From: Hybos culiciformis
Taxonomy: Eukaryota; Arthropoda; Insecta; Diptera; Hybotidae
DNA: 64,000 nt
NCBI GenBank assembly: GCA_964007475.1
Contig: OZ023274.1
Location: 2,542,001 to 2,606,000 of the forward strand
Reading direction: 5' to 3'
Numbering within the stretch: position 1 is the first letter of the stretch; each line of letters opens with the position of its first letter. This document shows positions 26,388-41,300 of the stretch, piece by piece. The position numbers and the translations under genes were made by a program. Under the pieces are notes generated by a model. It was not told the origin of the DNA. It was given only the letters and a program-made list of their open reading frames with translations, and did not search any database.

Positions 26388-26785
26388 CGTGCGGGTTACA
26401 CTTGCTAAAAAAAATCATATTCATGATTTTTTTTGAATGTATGTGTGAAATTTTGTGTAAAAAAAAAATCAAGAAATAATCATGATGATAAATCATGTTT
26501 AAAAAAAATTAGAGGGTTGATTTTTTTCTGTCAAAAGAAAAATTTTTGGCTGCCAAAGAAAAAAGTAAACTCTTGAAAGCCCAAACAACAATAATAAAAG
26601 CGGCTTGTTATTACGGGATTTGAATTTGAATGTTGAAATTTTAAAAAATCTATGTTAATTATTTATTTACAGAAAAAAATCAAGATTAAAATCAAAGCCA
26701 GTATGATTTTTGACTCATAAAAATTTCACACATTCTAAAAAAATCAATCATGATTTTTTTTTTTTCAGGAAGTGTAACCCGCACG
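26388..26785. mobile_element. Non-autonomous TIR element, TAA-flanked (398 bp)
   Basis: It begins CGTGCGGGTTACACTT and ends with the near-inverse AAGTGTAACCCGCACG. TAA is present immediately outside on both sides (26385-26387 and 26786-26788). The internal parts are also imperfectly self-complementary around ATCATGATTTTTT motifs. A 3-bp TAA target duplication fits PIF/Harbinger-type elements, but without a transposase this is tentative. The flank of gene I lacks it. Confidence 0.7.
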
Positions 26786-28209
26786 TAAAGAAAAAAAAAG
26801 TGATGCGCCCCCTGTGTCAGTGCATAATAGCAGTAAAGGAAAAAAGATGTTATTCATAAGTTTGTCTCTTTCTATAGGTATATAGTTTTGTACTATGAAC
26901 CAGAGTAAACATATTTCTATAGTAGAGTAACAAGGAACATCGAAAATTTTTATGCAAAAAAAAAAAAAAATTCACCTCCCTCTTATAAGGTGCCTTTCTG
27001 ATTCCTTTTACTTACGTTTTTTTCGCAGGTTTTTTTAAAATCCAAAATTAAGCACTTTTTTTAAAACAAAGTGAGTTGATTTCGTTTAATTTAGACTTAA
27101 AACTGTTCTCTTATTTTTAAAAATTTCGAAAACTGTTAAATGACTTATATTTTACAATTTTTTTATCTTTTTGTAAAGACAAAAAATTATCATAGTCACC
27201 TGGTTCTTTTATAAAATAAATGCATTGTTTACATTTATTTGGCCTTAAGCGCGTCATAGTTTCCCTTAAATACTCAATACTAATAAATAAAAATCATATG
27301 ATTTTTATTTTGCTTTAATTTTTCGATTTTAGGGATGTGAGAATTTTTTTAAAGCTTAAAGCTAATTTGAATTTCCACCGCTAGTGATTTAAATGTGAGA
27401 AATTAAAATAATAATTAATATTAACTTTAACCAAAAAAAAAATTAAAAAGTGAAAAATGGGAAAAAAATAAATGCTATTTTCGTAAATTTTAAACAGTTT
27501 GAAAAATGTAAATTAACAGTTCCTCCTCAAAACTTTCTTAATTATATTCAAATATTGCAGGATAAGTTTTCTGAAAATTTCGATTTACATGTAACAGAAA
27601 ATAGTTTAGTAAGTAAATTAGCTTCCCTTCTTACAAACGTTGAATGTAATTTCAAATATTGTGAAAATTTCAATACAATTTATTTGATTCATTTTTTCAT
27701 ACGTGTGCGCATATAATTCATTTTAAAATTTTTTAATAAAAATGTAAAAATTAGAAAAAATAGAAATAAAATTGTCTGTGATGAGTTTATAAAATTAAAA
27801 ATCTTGTTTTATTTCGTAACTTTTAAAAAAGCAACCATCCCATCCCTGATCATTTTTATTCAACACAATGATAGATTTTGAGTAAAAAAAAACATCGATT
27901 TTTTGGCGGGACGAAATATATTTTCTATGGCAGATACTTTACTTTATAAAATAGGTGTACAATGCTATGAACATGAACATGAACTGAAGTTTAATTTATT
28001 TTGAATTTGCATTGGTAAATTTGATTTTTGAGGATTAATAAATGTACAGTTGAAGAAGGAAGACGCTTTTTTAATTACGTTTAGCAAACGGGAATCGGGA
28101 TCACGACAAAAGTGAATTTGTTTTATTTTTAAGTTGATTTAATTTTAATTTTTAAATTATTTTCTATTTTAGATACCTATAAAAAGCTGAAAATTGATTT
28201 ATATTAATT
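26786..28209. other. Unique intergenic DNA upstream of gene H
   Basis: AT-rich sequence present before gene H but not before gene I. The last ~100 bp (28107-28209) does match the leader of gene I (32500-32603), including CTATTTTAGATACCTA, which could be a 5' UTR acceptor. An 88-codon open frame at 27450-27716 has no recognisable domain and only weak claim to be coding. Confidence 0.5.
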
Positions 28210-30897
<2,688 letters not shown>

Positions 30898-31326
30898 GAA
30901 GGGTTTTGAAATAACTGTTCACAAACCGGTTTATTTTACTCGATTTAAATATCACAACTAACAATATCAAGAAAAAATGTATTTACTTATCCAACTGAAA
31001 TCGTGATTATAAATTATATTAATTGTATTCATTTTTTTTTCATATAATTCCCAAAAGGTTTGAAATTCTTACTGACGTGGTAACACTAATAAAATAATAG
31101 AAAAAACCAATTAGAACTGTACTTTCTCAACTTTTTTTAAATTTTAGAGAGCCTTCTATATATTATTTTTTTAATAATAAAATTTGTGAAGTATTTATTG
31201 AACATTAAAATAACGAATTTTAGTTTTGAATACGAAACAACTACTTAGTAACAGCCGAATGACAAAATCAGTCTTTATGCTGCAATTTTTACATATTTTT
31301 TTTATTTGTCCTAAATGGTAATTCAT
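30898..31326. other. 3' flank of gene H
   Basis: AT-rich 3' UTR and intergenic sequence. No coding exon or element is recognised before the duplicated flank starts at 31327. Confidence 0.5.
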
Positions 31327-32450
31327 AAAAATATTTTTTTTATACCAAGCAATTTAGGAATATAATATAATTAAATAAAAATTATAAAAGCTTAAATTTT
31401 AAGATTAAATTGTAAAACCTAGATTTTTTGTAAATTTTTATTCTTCCTTAAAATGCCTATTTTAAAAGTTATTTTTGGCTATTTGTAAAGTCATGATTTT
31501 TTATAATTTAGGTAGGTACTTTATTTTAGCCATCAATTATCAAACTAAAAATATTTTATTTAAAAATTAATAAAAGCAATTAAATTATTTATCTTAATAG
31601 TTTTTTAAAATTGAATTATTTTAAGAAAATTTATAATTAATAAATTTTCTCTGTAAAATTCTTTATAAACCTTTTTGAAGTATATTTTGCCCGAGAAAAA
31701 TAATTTTATAGTGTTATATTATATTTTTTGTGCCATTAATATTGGGGCTAAAGTGCAGATGACGTGAACCACTCAGAATGGTCTGAAACTTGGTGGGGGA
31801 GTAGAGGCGGTGCCCAAACCCCCCAAAACTGAAATCAGTTCTTGGGGCTCGGGCCCCGTTTCGGAGATAGGGCCCCCCAAAGTTTTCATACATTTTGTAT
31901 GGGAATTTTTTTTTTTTTGCTCGAGTTGGTTTTGGTTGAAAAATATTAAGCAAAAATTTAACAGAAAATCAGATTGGGATGCATTACAAGTTCTTATGGT
32001 TTTATGGCCTTTTACTGTACTAAGAGTTGTTGGCCTATTGCACTACCGTACCTTTTGCACTGACTTTGGAAGACGAAATCTCTCGAAAATGGTCTCCGTA
32101 AGATATACAAATACAAAAAACAAAAAAAATAATAATGGTGAAGTTTGTCCATCGATGGCGGGATCTGTAATAATTAGAGCAATAATGCTATTTCATTTTA
32201 AGTTTCCAATTTCGTCAAATTACTGTATATACATCTATAACGATCACAAAAGTTGTAGGTAGATTCATTTTTTTCAAATATTGAGCGAGAATCGACTTAA
32301 CCACAGATATATTTTATTGACGGCGCTGCGGCGCCCTAAAGTTTCGACTGAAGTGATTGCTGGTGTCTTACATTTTGATTCCATCCATTGCGAACGAAAG
32401 TGCAAATAAAAACAAAAATAAGAATTTTTTCAGAAGTTATTAATTTTGTT
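31327..32450. repeat. Flanking segment duplicated from 23741-24877 (copy 2)
   Basis: Near-identical to 23741-24877. Here the segment continues directly, without the two transposons seen in copy 1, into the leader of gene I. It carries the third copy of the dispersed 160-bp repeat (31744-31904) and the same 150-codon open frame with a few substitutions. Confidence 0.85.
31744..31904. repeat. Dispersed ~160-bp GC-richer repeat, copy 3 of 3
   Basis: Matches 24159-24319 almost exactly because it lies in the duplicated flank, and 25115-25270 less closely. Confidence 0.8.
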
Positions 32451-32603
32451 TTTAATATTTTTAATATTTAAGATTTTTTACATTATTTATTAACAAAAAA
32501 AAAAAGTAAATTTGTTTTATTTTTAAAATGATTTAATTTTAATTTCTAAATTATTTTCTATTTTAGATACCTACAAAAAACTGAAAATTTTTTTGTATAA
32601 ATT

Positions 32604-35093
32604 ATGTCTCGTAAAGTTAAAACAGAACAAGGTCCTACTGGTTATGATGATGTTCCTGATTTTGTTGTTGAATCAGAATTTTCAGCAGAAACATCTGCTG
32701 CAACAGCGGAAATATCTTCCACAGCACCAGCAGCAGAGAAACTTAAATGTGGTGAAGTTTTTTACACAAACGATATATTTCTTTTCGAATGTTTATTTTG
32801 TGAGAAAAAATTTCAAAAAAATCAAATTGAATTTATTGAACATTTGGTAGCTGAACATATTTCAATGAGGGTAGAGCAATCTGCCCATCAAATTGAATTT
32901 GAAAATACAATGCCAGGCAATGCAACAAATGCTTTTGATGATTTAAATTTGGGTCTGGAAGATATAAAAACAGAGGAAAATGACACTGACCATGTTGACG
33001 AGATTATCAAAATTAACAACAAACCGAGTTCTAAGTTAGTCAATGATAATTTTATGATTGAAGATGATCGAGACGTTGATGATGATGATGATGATGATTA
33101 TGAAGATGTTACTGAACAACTAGTTGCCATTTCAAGTAATTTAAAGAGATACGAAGATGGATTATATCACTGTCCAAAAGAAAATTGTAAAACAACATTT
33201 AATAATTTGAATTCAGCACGAAATCATATAAAAAATAAACATCCAGGCAGGGGGAGCGTAGAATATCCAGAAGTGGAAAAAGCTCAAAATGAAAATTCTT
33301 ATAATTGTGCTTTCAGGTGAGATATAATTTTTGCTAAAATCAAAGTAAAATTTTAACAAAATGTTGAAACTTTTATTTCAAAAATCACAAATTCTACTTT
33401 GGATACAAACATTTATCTACAACATTATCATTCAGAAACATTTACCGTATACATAATTACATTTTACATACCTTCCTCCTACCTAATTGAGTTTATCAAG
33501 TTTATTTGAAACAAAATATTTTAATAATTTATATTTTTAGAGATTGCAAGCACTCTGAATCAACAATAGAATTAATTCAAAGACATATGTATGATGAACA
33601 TTTGCCTCGATTGAATAAAATTGAGAAATTTCCCTGTTCCAAATGTGATCGTATTTATAATTTAAAAAGCAGTTTGCGTGATCATTTAAAGAAAAATCAT
33701 TTTATTGTTTTCGATGATGACAGAGTATTCATTAAAGAGATTCGAACTTTTAAATCAGACAAAGATGGAAAATATCATTGTCCTAAATGTCAAATGAAAT
33801 TTGCTGAAAGGCAAACAATACGAGCTCATTTAAAAGTTAAACATGAGATATATTTTAATGAATTAATTAAAAATAATAAAAAAATATTTGAAAAACCTGA
33901 AGGGTTTGATGATCGAACACCAAAACCAAGAGTTAATACAAAAGAATTAAAAATTTCGGAAAAAGATGGTTTATGGCATTGTCCACATTGTACTGAATTT
34001 AAATATACAAAACGCCGATTATACATTCATATTAAAACAAAACATATTGATAATACTGTGTGTAAAGTTTGTGAGAAAAAGTTAGCCTCATCAGATTCAC
34101 TAGAAATTCACATGAAGAGGCATTCTGATCCAACCTTTAAATGTAAGATTAACATAATGATCTGTAATGCTAGTTGCTAGTCCTGTTAACTTCAAATTAC
34201 CAAATCTTTTCAAACAGCTAATATTTAAATAATAAATCCATAAACTAAATGATTCTTCCTTTAACAACTAAATGGAAAAATTTCTCAAAAATTCTAATTT
34301 CTATTTAAATTTTGCGAAAACAAGAAATTAATTTTCAACTAAAAAATTCATTACAAACAATATAATACCTTTAATCATTGATTTCAGGTGATTATTGTGA
34401 AAAATCTTTTTTCAATCGTTCAAATTTAATGTCGCACGTTCGAATGCATTTAGGACAAAAAAATTATCAATGTAAATATTGTGATAAAAGATTTACCAAT
34501 TGGTAAGTATGTAGTTAAATAAAAAAATTACAAGATAAATTAATTAATTTGTTTCAATTTTTTTAGCTCTACTAGGAAACTTCATGAAAAAATGGTACAT
34601 GAAAAGAAAAAAGATTATCAATGTGAAACTTGTGGAAAAGAATTTTTCACACATTATGATTTAAAGAAACATTATTTGAGGCACACAGGAGAAAGAGCTT
34701 ATCAGTGTGAAATTTGTCAGAAAAGTTTTTATGAACCATATCTTTTAAAAGTTCGTTGCAATGAAAACTTTTGGATATTTAAATAATTTTTTTTAATTGA
34801 AAAAATTATTTTTAGGATCATTTCAAATTGCATTCAGGTTTAAAACCTCACGGTTGTGAAATTTGTGGCCAAAAATATGCAAGGAAGGGAGCTCTCCATC
34901 ATCATATGTAATTTACCTACTAACTTTCGTTAATTTTTTCATTATAGTTTTATTTTTTAAATATAATTTAAGGAAAACTCACACAAAAGTGAAACAGCAA
35001 TTTAATTGTGAAATATGCGAAGAAAAATTTACGAAGAATTCGGAACTAACGGCGCATATGACAACCCATGAATATATACAAAGTTTTTCATAA
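32604..35093 (+). CDS. C2H2 zinc-finger protein I (6 exons, 608 aa)
   Basis: Exons: 32604-33316, 33541-34142, 34388-34502, 34567-34750, 34816-34907, 34973-35093, total 1827 nt. It is the close duplicate of H. MSRKVKTEQ leads to the CGEVFYTND module and the ECLFC finger. An acidic linker with DIKTEE and a shorter Asp run follows, then twelve fingers. All fingers keep normal spacing, including YHCPKCQMKFAERQTIRAH, where H has lost a codon. The final finger FNCEICEEKFTKNSELTAH is followed by the short tail EYIQSFS. The intron after exon 4 lies between LK and DH, the same place as in F. Reading through its GTTCGT donor would add VRCNENFWIFK and stop, giving a shorter protein without the last two fingers. 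Probable nuclear DNA-binding factor. Confidence 0.9.
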
Positions 35094-35796
35094 AATTAAA
35101 TTCATTTGTCCATGAGGTTTTAGCTATTTGAATTACAATAAAGAAATCAATGGATATTATGTATATGAAGAGAAGTGATATGCTTAAATGAAGTAATTCA
35201 AAAATACAAAAATGTTATTGTACAGTTGAATACATAACGATATGCTGGATAAAAAATCGAAAGGATGAAAGTAAATTTTTTGGCAATGATATCATAAATT
35301 CTTTAATTTTGTTAAGTACTTATTTTAAGGATGTCATATTTTTCATGTCCAAGGATTATCGAGTTATTATTGAGGCCACTTAAAAAAACACGTCAAAAAC
35401 TGTAAAATCGCAATCCTTTAATACATTTTCATGTTCCTATGTCTGTTTAAGTTCAGTTTTCACGATCAAAGTAAAGTACATAACTTGCTACAATTTACTT
35501 TGATCATACTAAATTGAGCAATGTCCAACTCAACTTTGATCCAAGTTGACTTCGACACCTGTTTTACAAATAGATGCTTATTTGAAAATTAGGGAAAACT
35601 CATGAGACCGGCTAAAGTAATTATTTAACATTCATACAAATCATACAGCTTTTAATTGTTTATAAATAAAATTGTCAATAAATATCAAAAATTTAATTGA
35701 GTTTATTTTCAATTTTTATGCCGACAGGGTGTTTCCTCCTTTACAAAGATAATGTAGTGTATTTGTAGACCAGTGGTTTTTAATACGCCCATACTG
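35094..35796. other. 3' flank of gene I
   Basis: AT-rich 3' UTR and intergenic sequence with a small inverted repeat around ATCAAAGTAAA/TTTACTTTGAT (35467-35517). No coding exon is seen. It is repeated at 47120-47822. Confidence 0.5.
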
Positions 35797-36331
35797 GGGG
35801 ATGGAAATAAGGCCGCGGGAAATAAGGCCGCGACGTTTTTTTGTTGCGGTCTTATTTCATTTTGCAAAATGAAATAAGGCCGCGAAGATTTTTTCGCGGC
35901 CTTATTTCGTTTTTCAAAATGAAATAAGGCCGCGAAAAAATCCTCGCGGTCTTATTTCATTTTGAAAAATGAAATAAGACCGCAAAAATTCCTGGCGGCC
36001 TTATTTCGTTTTGAAAAATGAAATAAGACCGCGACAAAAAAAAACAATTATTCGGAGGACTAATTTCATTTTGAAAAAATCCTCGCGGCCTTATTTCATT
36101 TTTCAAAATGAAATTAGCCCTCCGATTAATTTTTTTTTTTGTCGCGGTCTTATTTCATTTTTCAAAACGAAATAAGGCCGCGAGGAATTTTATGCGGTCG
36201 TATTTCATTTTTCAAAATGAAATAAGACCGCGAGGATTTTTTCGCGGCCTTATTTCATTTTTCAAAATGAAATAAGACCGCAACAAAAAACCTATCGCGG
36301 CCTTATTTCCCGCGGCCTTATTTCACTGCGC
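35797..36331. mobile_element. Fold-back element made of palindromic GAAATAAGGCCGCG units (copy 1)
   Basis: The ends carry a doubled GAAATAAGGCCGCG on the left and its inverse on the right. Between them lie many palindromic units that join TTATTTCATTTT to AAAATGAAATAAG, with GC-rich GCGG cores. The element is bounded by an 11-bp direct repeat, CGCCCATACTG (35786-35796 and 36332-36342), likely a target duplication. No coding sequence. The second copy of this region (47823-48009) has lost about 348 bp of the array, so unit number is unstable, or was collapsed during assembly. Confidence 0.8.
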
Positions 36332-36769
36332 CGCCCATACTGTCTCTTGAAAACAGTAATTTTTACTCACTTGTATAATTATAACTTGTTTAACTATCCA
36401 AATAGCGCCGTCTATGACCAAAAAGGGTACCGTGGTAGCGTGAAAATAAAAAAAATAAAAATAAAATAAAATTTAGGAGGATGAAAATTCATTATAGGCA
36501 GACATAACGCCGATCGCTTTTTTTCGACGGCGGCTAGTCGAATTTTGCCCTTCGATTGCTGCGGCTGATCGACTCAAAATTACCTGTTTTGGAGAAAAAG
36601 AGCGGCTTCGAAAAAAAAATCTTAAAAATCGGTGGCTGGAAGAAAACCATCGGCGAGATCGGCGACTAAAAAAAATCAAAAAAAACAATCAAAAAATTCG
36701 CGGCTGAAAAAAAAAAAAGAGTTACGTTTGCCGTCTCTCCCTAATAAAATAGATAGATAGATTTTACAG

Positions 36770-37805
36770 GAGGCACTGAATTATGACCGCATGAATTATG
36801 ACCGCGGAAAAAGTTTGTATGGGCGGGCAAAATTCATTTTTAAAATGAATTTTGTCCGCGCAACAAAATGTCTTTTGACCGCGCGGTCAAAATTCATTTT
36901 ATTTATAAATTGAGTCGCGGTCAAAATTCATTTTGAAAATGAATTTTGCCCGCACATTTTCTCGCGTCAAAATTCATTTTTTTATAAATTGAGTCACGGT
37001 CAAAATTCATTTTGAAAATGAATTTTGTCCGCACATTTTGCCGCGGTCAAAATTCATTTTTTTTAAATTGAGTTGTTGCCGGGAACGCGAGTATTATGCA
37101 CAAAAGTTATGGAGAAGATACAATTCATTTTAAATGACTTATTTTGAAAAATGAAATCAACCCTCCGATAAAATATTGTGTTCTAAGCAAAACGGCAAGG
37201 GCGCCAGCCGCAAATCCCACTGACCAACCGCTCGCCCGCAGCCCTGCTGCCCCGTTCCCGTTTTGCTTAGAACACAATATTTTATCGGAATATATTGTGA
37301 GGTACACAAGGGGAAGGGGGGCAGCAGGGCCCTGCTGCCCCCCCTTCCCCTTGTGTCTACCCCACAAATATTTTATCTTTTTTACTCACATACGATAAAT
37401 AGTGTCGTTTTAAAAATGATTTTAGGCCTTTTCCGTACAAAATGTATGAAAAAGCTGTTTTTATTTTCAATATTTGTTAAGTAATATTTTTGATGAAACT
37501 ATTTCTGCATAATACAGCCGCAAATTTTGTCGCGGTCAAAATTCATTTTTTTTCTAAATAGAGTCGCGGCCAAAATTCATTTTGAAAATGAATTTTGTTC
37601 GCACATTTTGCCACGGTCAAAATTCATTTTTTTACTAAATTGAGTTGCGGCCAAAATTCATTTTAAAAATGAATTTTGTCCGCACATTTTGTAGCGGTCA
37701 AAATTCATTTGTTTTCTAAATTGAGGCGCGGTCAAAATTCATTTTGAAAATTAATTTTGACCGCCAGTCGCGGTCATAATTCATGCGGTCAAAATTCATG
37801 GAGCC
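36770..37805. mobile_element. Fold-back element with GAATTATGACCGC ends and 9-bp target duplication (copy 1)
   Basis: A perfect 9-bp direct repeat, ATTTTACAG, lies at 36761-36769 and 37806-37814. The left end has two copies of GAATTATGACCGC in a row, and the right end carries the inverse of a similar pair. Inside are repeated palindromes of the type GCGGTCAAAATTCATTTT...AAAATGAATTTTGTCCGC. The centre is GC-rich and palindromic (about 37169-37362), and its 25-base core is shared with the element at 24878-26355. No transposase. A 9-bp duplication with long fold-back arms resembles FB or Mutator-like elements. Confidence 0.8.
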
Positions 37806-37814
37806 ATTTTACAG

Positions 37815-38303
37815 ATATAACAATAATAATCCAATAAATTTTATTCAATAAAATAATAAAATTAGAAAAAATAAAAAATTTAAATATTTTCATTCTACGG
37901 AATTCCTAGGTAGGGGAGGAATTGTCAAAACAGTAAATTGATGATATTTTTCAGTATTTTTTTTTATCGGGAAAACCATAAGTGAGTGAGTGTAGTGTTT
38001 TTTTCATGTATCTTACCTTATAAACAATATTTTACCTTGAAATTTTAGTTGTCATTTTTTTATAGAACAAAAAAACGAATCAGCTATATATTTTATAGCT
38101 TCTTCTCTTTTATTCTTATTTTTTGCATATTTTTTGTTTGGGATTTTTGTAAGAAATAAAAGTAAAAAAAAAAGAAAAAAAAACTAAATAATTTTAATAA
38201 AATGGATTTATAAAAATAAAAAAAAAAACTATAAAAAAAAAAGAAATAAAAACCATTTTATTTGCTAATTGCAAAAAATTTCTTTGAAAAAAATAAAAAT
38301 AAA
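37815..38303. promoter_or_regulatory. Upstream and leader region of gene J (copy 1)
   Basis: AT-rich, with long A and T runs, between the fold-back element and the first ATG of gene J. It probably includes the promoter and 5' UTR, but no core promoter motif can be pinned down. Confidence 0.4.
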
Positions 38304-41300
38304 ATGGACCCAAAAATTAATAAAAATCAATTAAAGGTGAGAAAAATCGCCCTTACATTACCACCGCGTCCAAGTTTGTAACAAAAAGTCTGCCGTTCGC
38401 TAATCTCTTCGTATAAATTTTTTTTAGTGAAGAATTTTATTAGCACTACTACTGGAATTTGCTATTAAAAATTACAATAATGTTAAAAATTTCACATAAA
38501 TTTAGTTTGGATTTGGAGAAAAAAAAATGTGATAAAAATTTTTTTTCTTTTTCATCCATCCATCACGTCACGTATGCGAATTGGGGGAAAAAAAATATGA
38601 CGGGCAGGATTTTTATTTTTTCATCCAATTTTTCAATTAACATCAATCACAGAAAACTGAAAGTTTTTGTTATTATTTTTATCATATTTTTTTTTTGTTT
38701 GATATAAAAGAAAAGGGTCAAAAAACTTTAGTTTTGGAGGGATGGGGTGGGGCAGGTAATCCTTTTGCGAAGTTCTTATCATGTTCCGACAGTGACCATG
38801 TCAGGTAAAATAATATATACAGTCGAATCGAACCTTTAAATACTTAAGTACTAGGGAGGTATACTTATTTAATTTTTTTTTATGCCTGTCTGATTTGGAT
38901 AAAAATGTTAAGTACCTACCTACCTCTTTACAGTTAAATTGTAATCTGTAAAGAATTCTTTCAGTTAAAATATTTAGGCATTTATGCTTTTTTGCTCGTG
39001 TAGGTATAGTTGTACCTACCTACATACATGCTTGATTTATATTTACGTACTTACCTATTATTATTATTTTTTGTAGGACTTAAACAACAAAGAAGATCCC
39101 AAAGAAGAAAAACTTAATTTAATTGGAAAATCATCAGCTGGTCTTAGTAATATTAAAGAAAATTATGGAGATTCGGATGACAACGCTGAAGAAGAAAATT
39201 CAAATTCTAATGATTCTAATATATTACTTAAAAGCAATACTTCTGACGATTGTTCAACCGATCAAATGAAGCAAATAAAAAAAATTATTTTTGGAGACGA
39301 GATTTATAATGAAATAGAAAAGAAGAGTCACAAAGCAAATGTGAACGAAACAATTGTGGAGAAAAATTATGAAAAAAATGATCATCAAAGTTCAGGAAAT
39401 TTAGATAAAATAATTGAAGGTGGCTCCTGCCAATCAGACTTGCAACAATTAAAAGAACAGATCCAGGAAAAAAATATTCATCAATCCAACGAAAAAAGTT
39501 CTTTGAATTTGAATTTGCATAAAAAAAATTCAAATCCAAGAATTAATAATAATGAAAATCTTCTGATAAGTAATGAAGACAAATTAGAAAAATTGAAGGT
39601 TTTTACTCTCGTTCAAACAGTAGACAATAAGGAACCATTCAGTGATGATATCCTGACGCATGCTATTCCATTAAATAATAATAACTCGGATAAATGTAAA
39701 AACAGCACAAACTGTAAAAAAGACGAAGCAGATAAACAAGAAAGTTCGTGTAGATTAAGAATAAGCAAATCAATAGAAAAATGCAAGGCACAACAAATGA
39801 TGGAAATTAATAAAATAATTTTTGGCGAAGAAAAAGAATCTTCTTTTAATCAGTTGCAGGCAAATAGCAGTAACATAGAAAAAGAAGAGAAATCGAAGAG
39901 TGAAAAAAATGAAATAAGAATTGAACTTAAAATAGATGTAGAAAAAACCGTAGAGCTTAAAGCAAATAATTTAGTAATAGAATCTAGTGAGGATAACAAT
40001 ATTGAAAGGACTGAAAAAAAAGAATTGAACTCAGATAATATTAATATATTAGACGAGGTATGCGAAAAGAATTCAAATCCGATAAGCTGTTGTTCTAAGG
40101 AAGAAAGCTTCTCTAAATCAATTAGTAAAAATCAAATTCCAGCGAAAATTTCATCAAGAGATTTTGTAAGTAATGATGATGAAACAAGTATGCCAGAGGA
40201 CATTCCCATAGAAATTAAAGAATCGATTGATAAGGAACCGAATAAATTGTTAGAAGAGAAGAAAGTCGTTGAATACAGTAAAATAACATTAACAGAAATA
40301 ATTAAACAATCTCTTGGAAGATCTGCCATGAAAATGACATCAAATCATCCAATAATTTTGGGAAGAAATGATAATTTTGGCATTAAACCATTTTATGACG
40401 AAAATTCAAACACTGAGGAATCAGAAACTTCAGATGAAGTCGGTGAAGAACTTGAAGAAAAAGCTGAATCAATTGAATGTAGAAATCTTCCACAATGTTC
40501 AACAGATATTGCTGAGAGGTCTGACATTTATCATGGAGAAAGGGATTCTGTTGAAAGAAGAGAAAGTGAAACGAATGAATTGATTGGACACAGAAATATT
40601 CCACAAGCAGAAGATACTACAGAAAAGGTTAATCAAATACATAAAAGTCTTTTAGAAAAAGATTCTGGTAAAGAAATAGAAAATAAAACAATTGAATCTA
40701 TAAATTGTCCACAAAGTTCAGAAAATTTCACTAAAAAAACCGAGAATGAAACTATTGTACATATAAACTGTGCACAAAGTTCAGAGAATTTCGGTAAAAC
40801 AACAGAAAATGAAAGAATTGAACCTATAAATTGTCCACAAAGTTCAGAGAATTCCGCTAAAAAAATCGAGAATGAAACTATTGAACTTGTAAACTGTCCA
40901 CAAAGTTCAGAGAGTTCCTCAAAAAAAACCGAAAATGAAACTATTGAACCTGTAAATTGTTCACAAAATTCAGAGAATTCCAGTAAAAAGACAGAAAATG
41001 AAACAATTGAACCTATAAATTGTCCACAAAGTTCAGAGAATTCCGGTGAAAAATCCGAAAATGAAAGGTCTGAAAATGATGTAGAGAATAATAAGGACGA
41101 AAGTGAAAGAACAATTATTAAAACATCAGCAGAATACTTTGAAAAGTCGTCTGGAGTTAATTTCGATAACAATGAAGAAAGAGATGAAAATATTGTTTTA
41201 CAAAATTATCAAGATTTTAATAAAAAAACTCAGGTCAACGAGACAGTTGAAGATGTTAAACAAAATTTAATAGTTTTAAGCGGAGCAACAAATTCTCTAA

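Noticed and set aside
27450..27716. 88-codon open frame as a small gene
   Set aside because: No domain, no paralogue in the window, AT-rich background expected to give frames of this size.
35797..36331. CRISPR-like array of palindromic repeats
   Set aside because: There are no unique spacers, units alternate in orientation, and the host is a eukaryote.
40633..41172. 179-codon open frame on the minus strand inside gene J
   Set aside because: It is the mirror of the 63-bp coding repeat; the plus strand codes the long zinc-finger protein.
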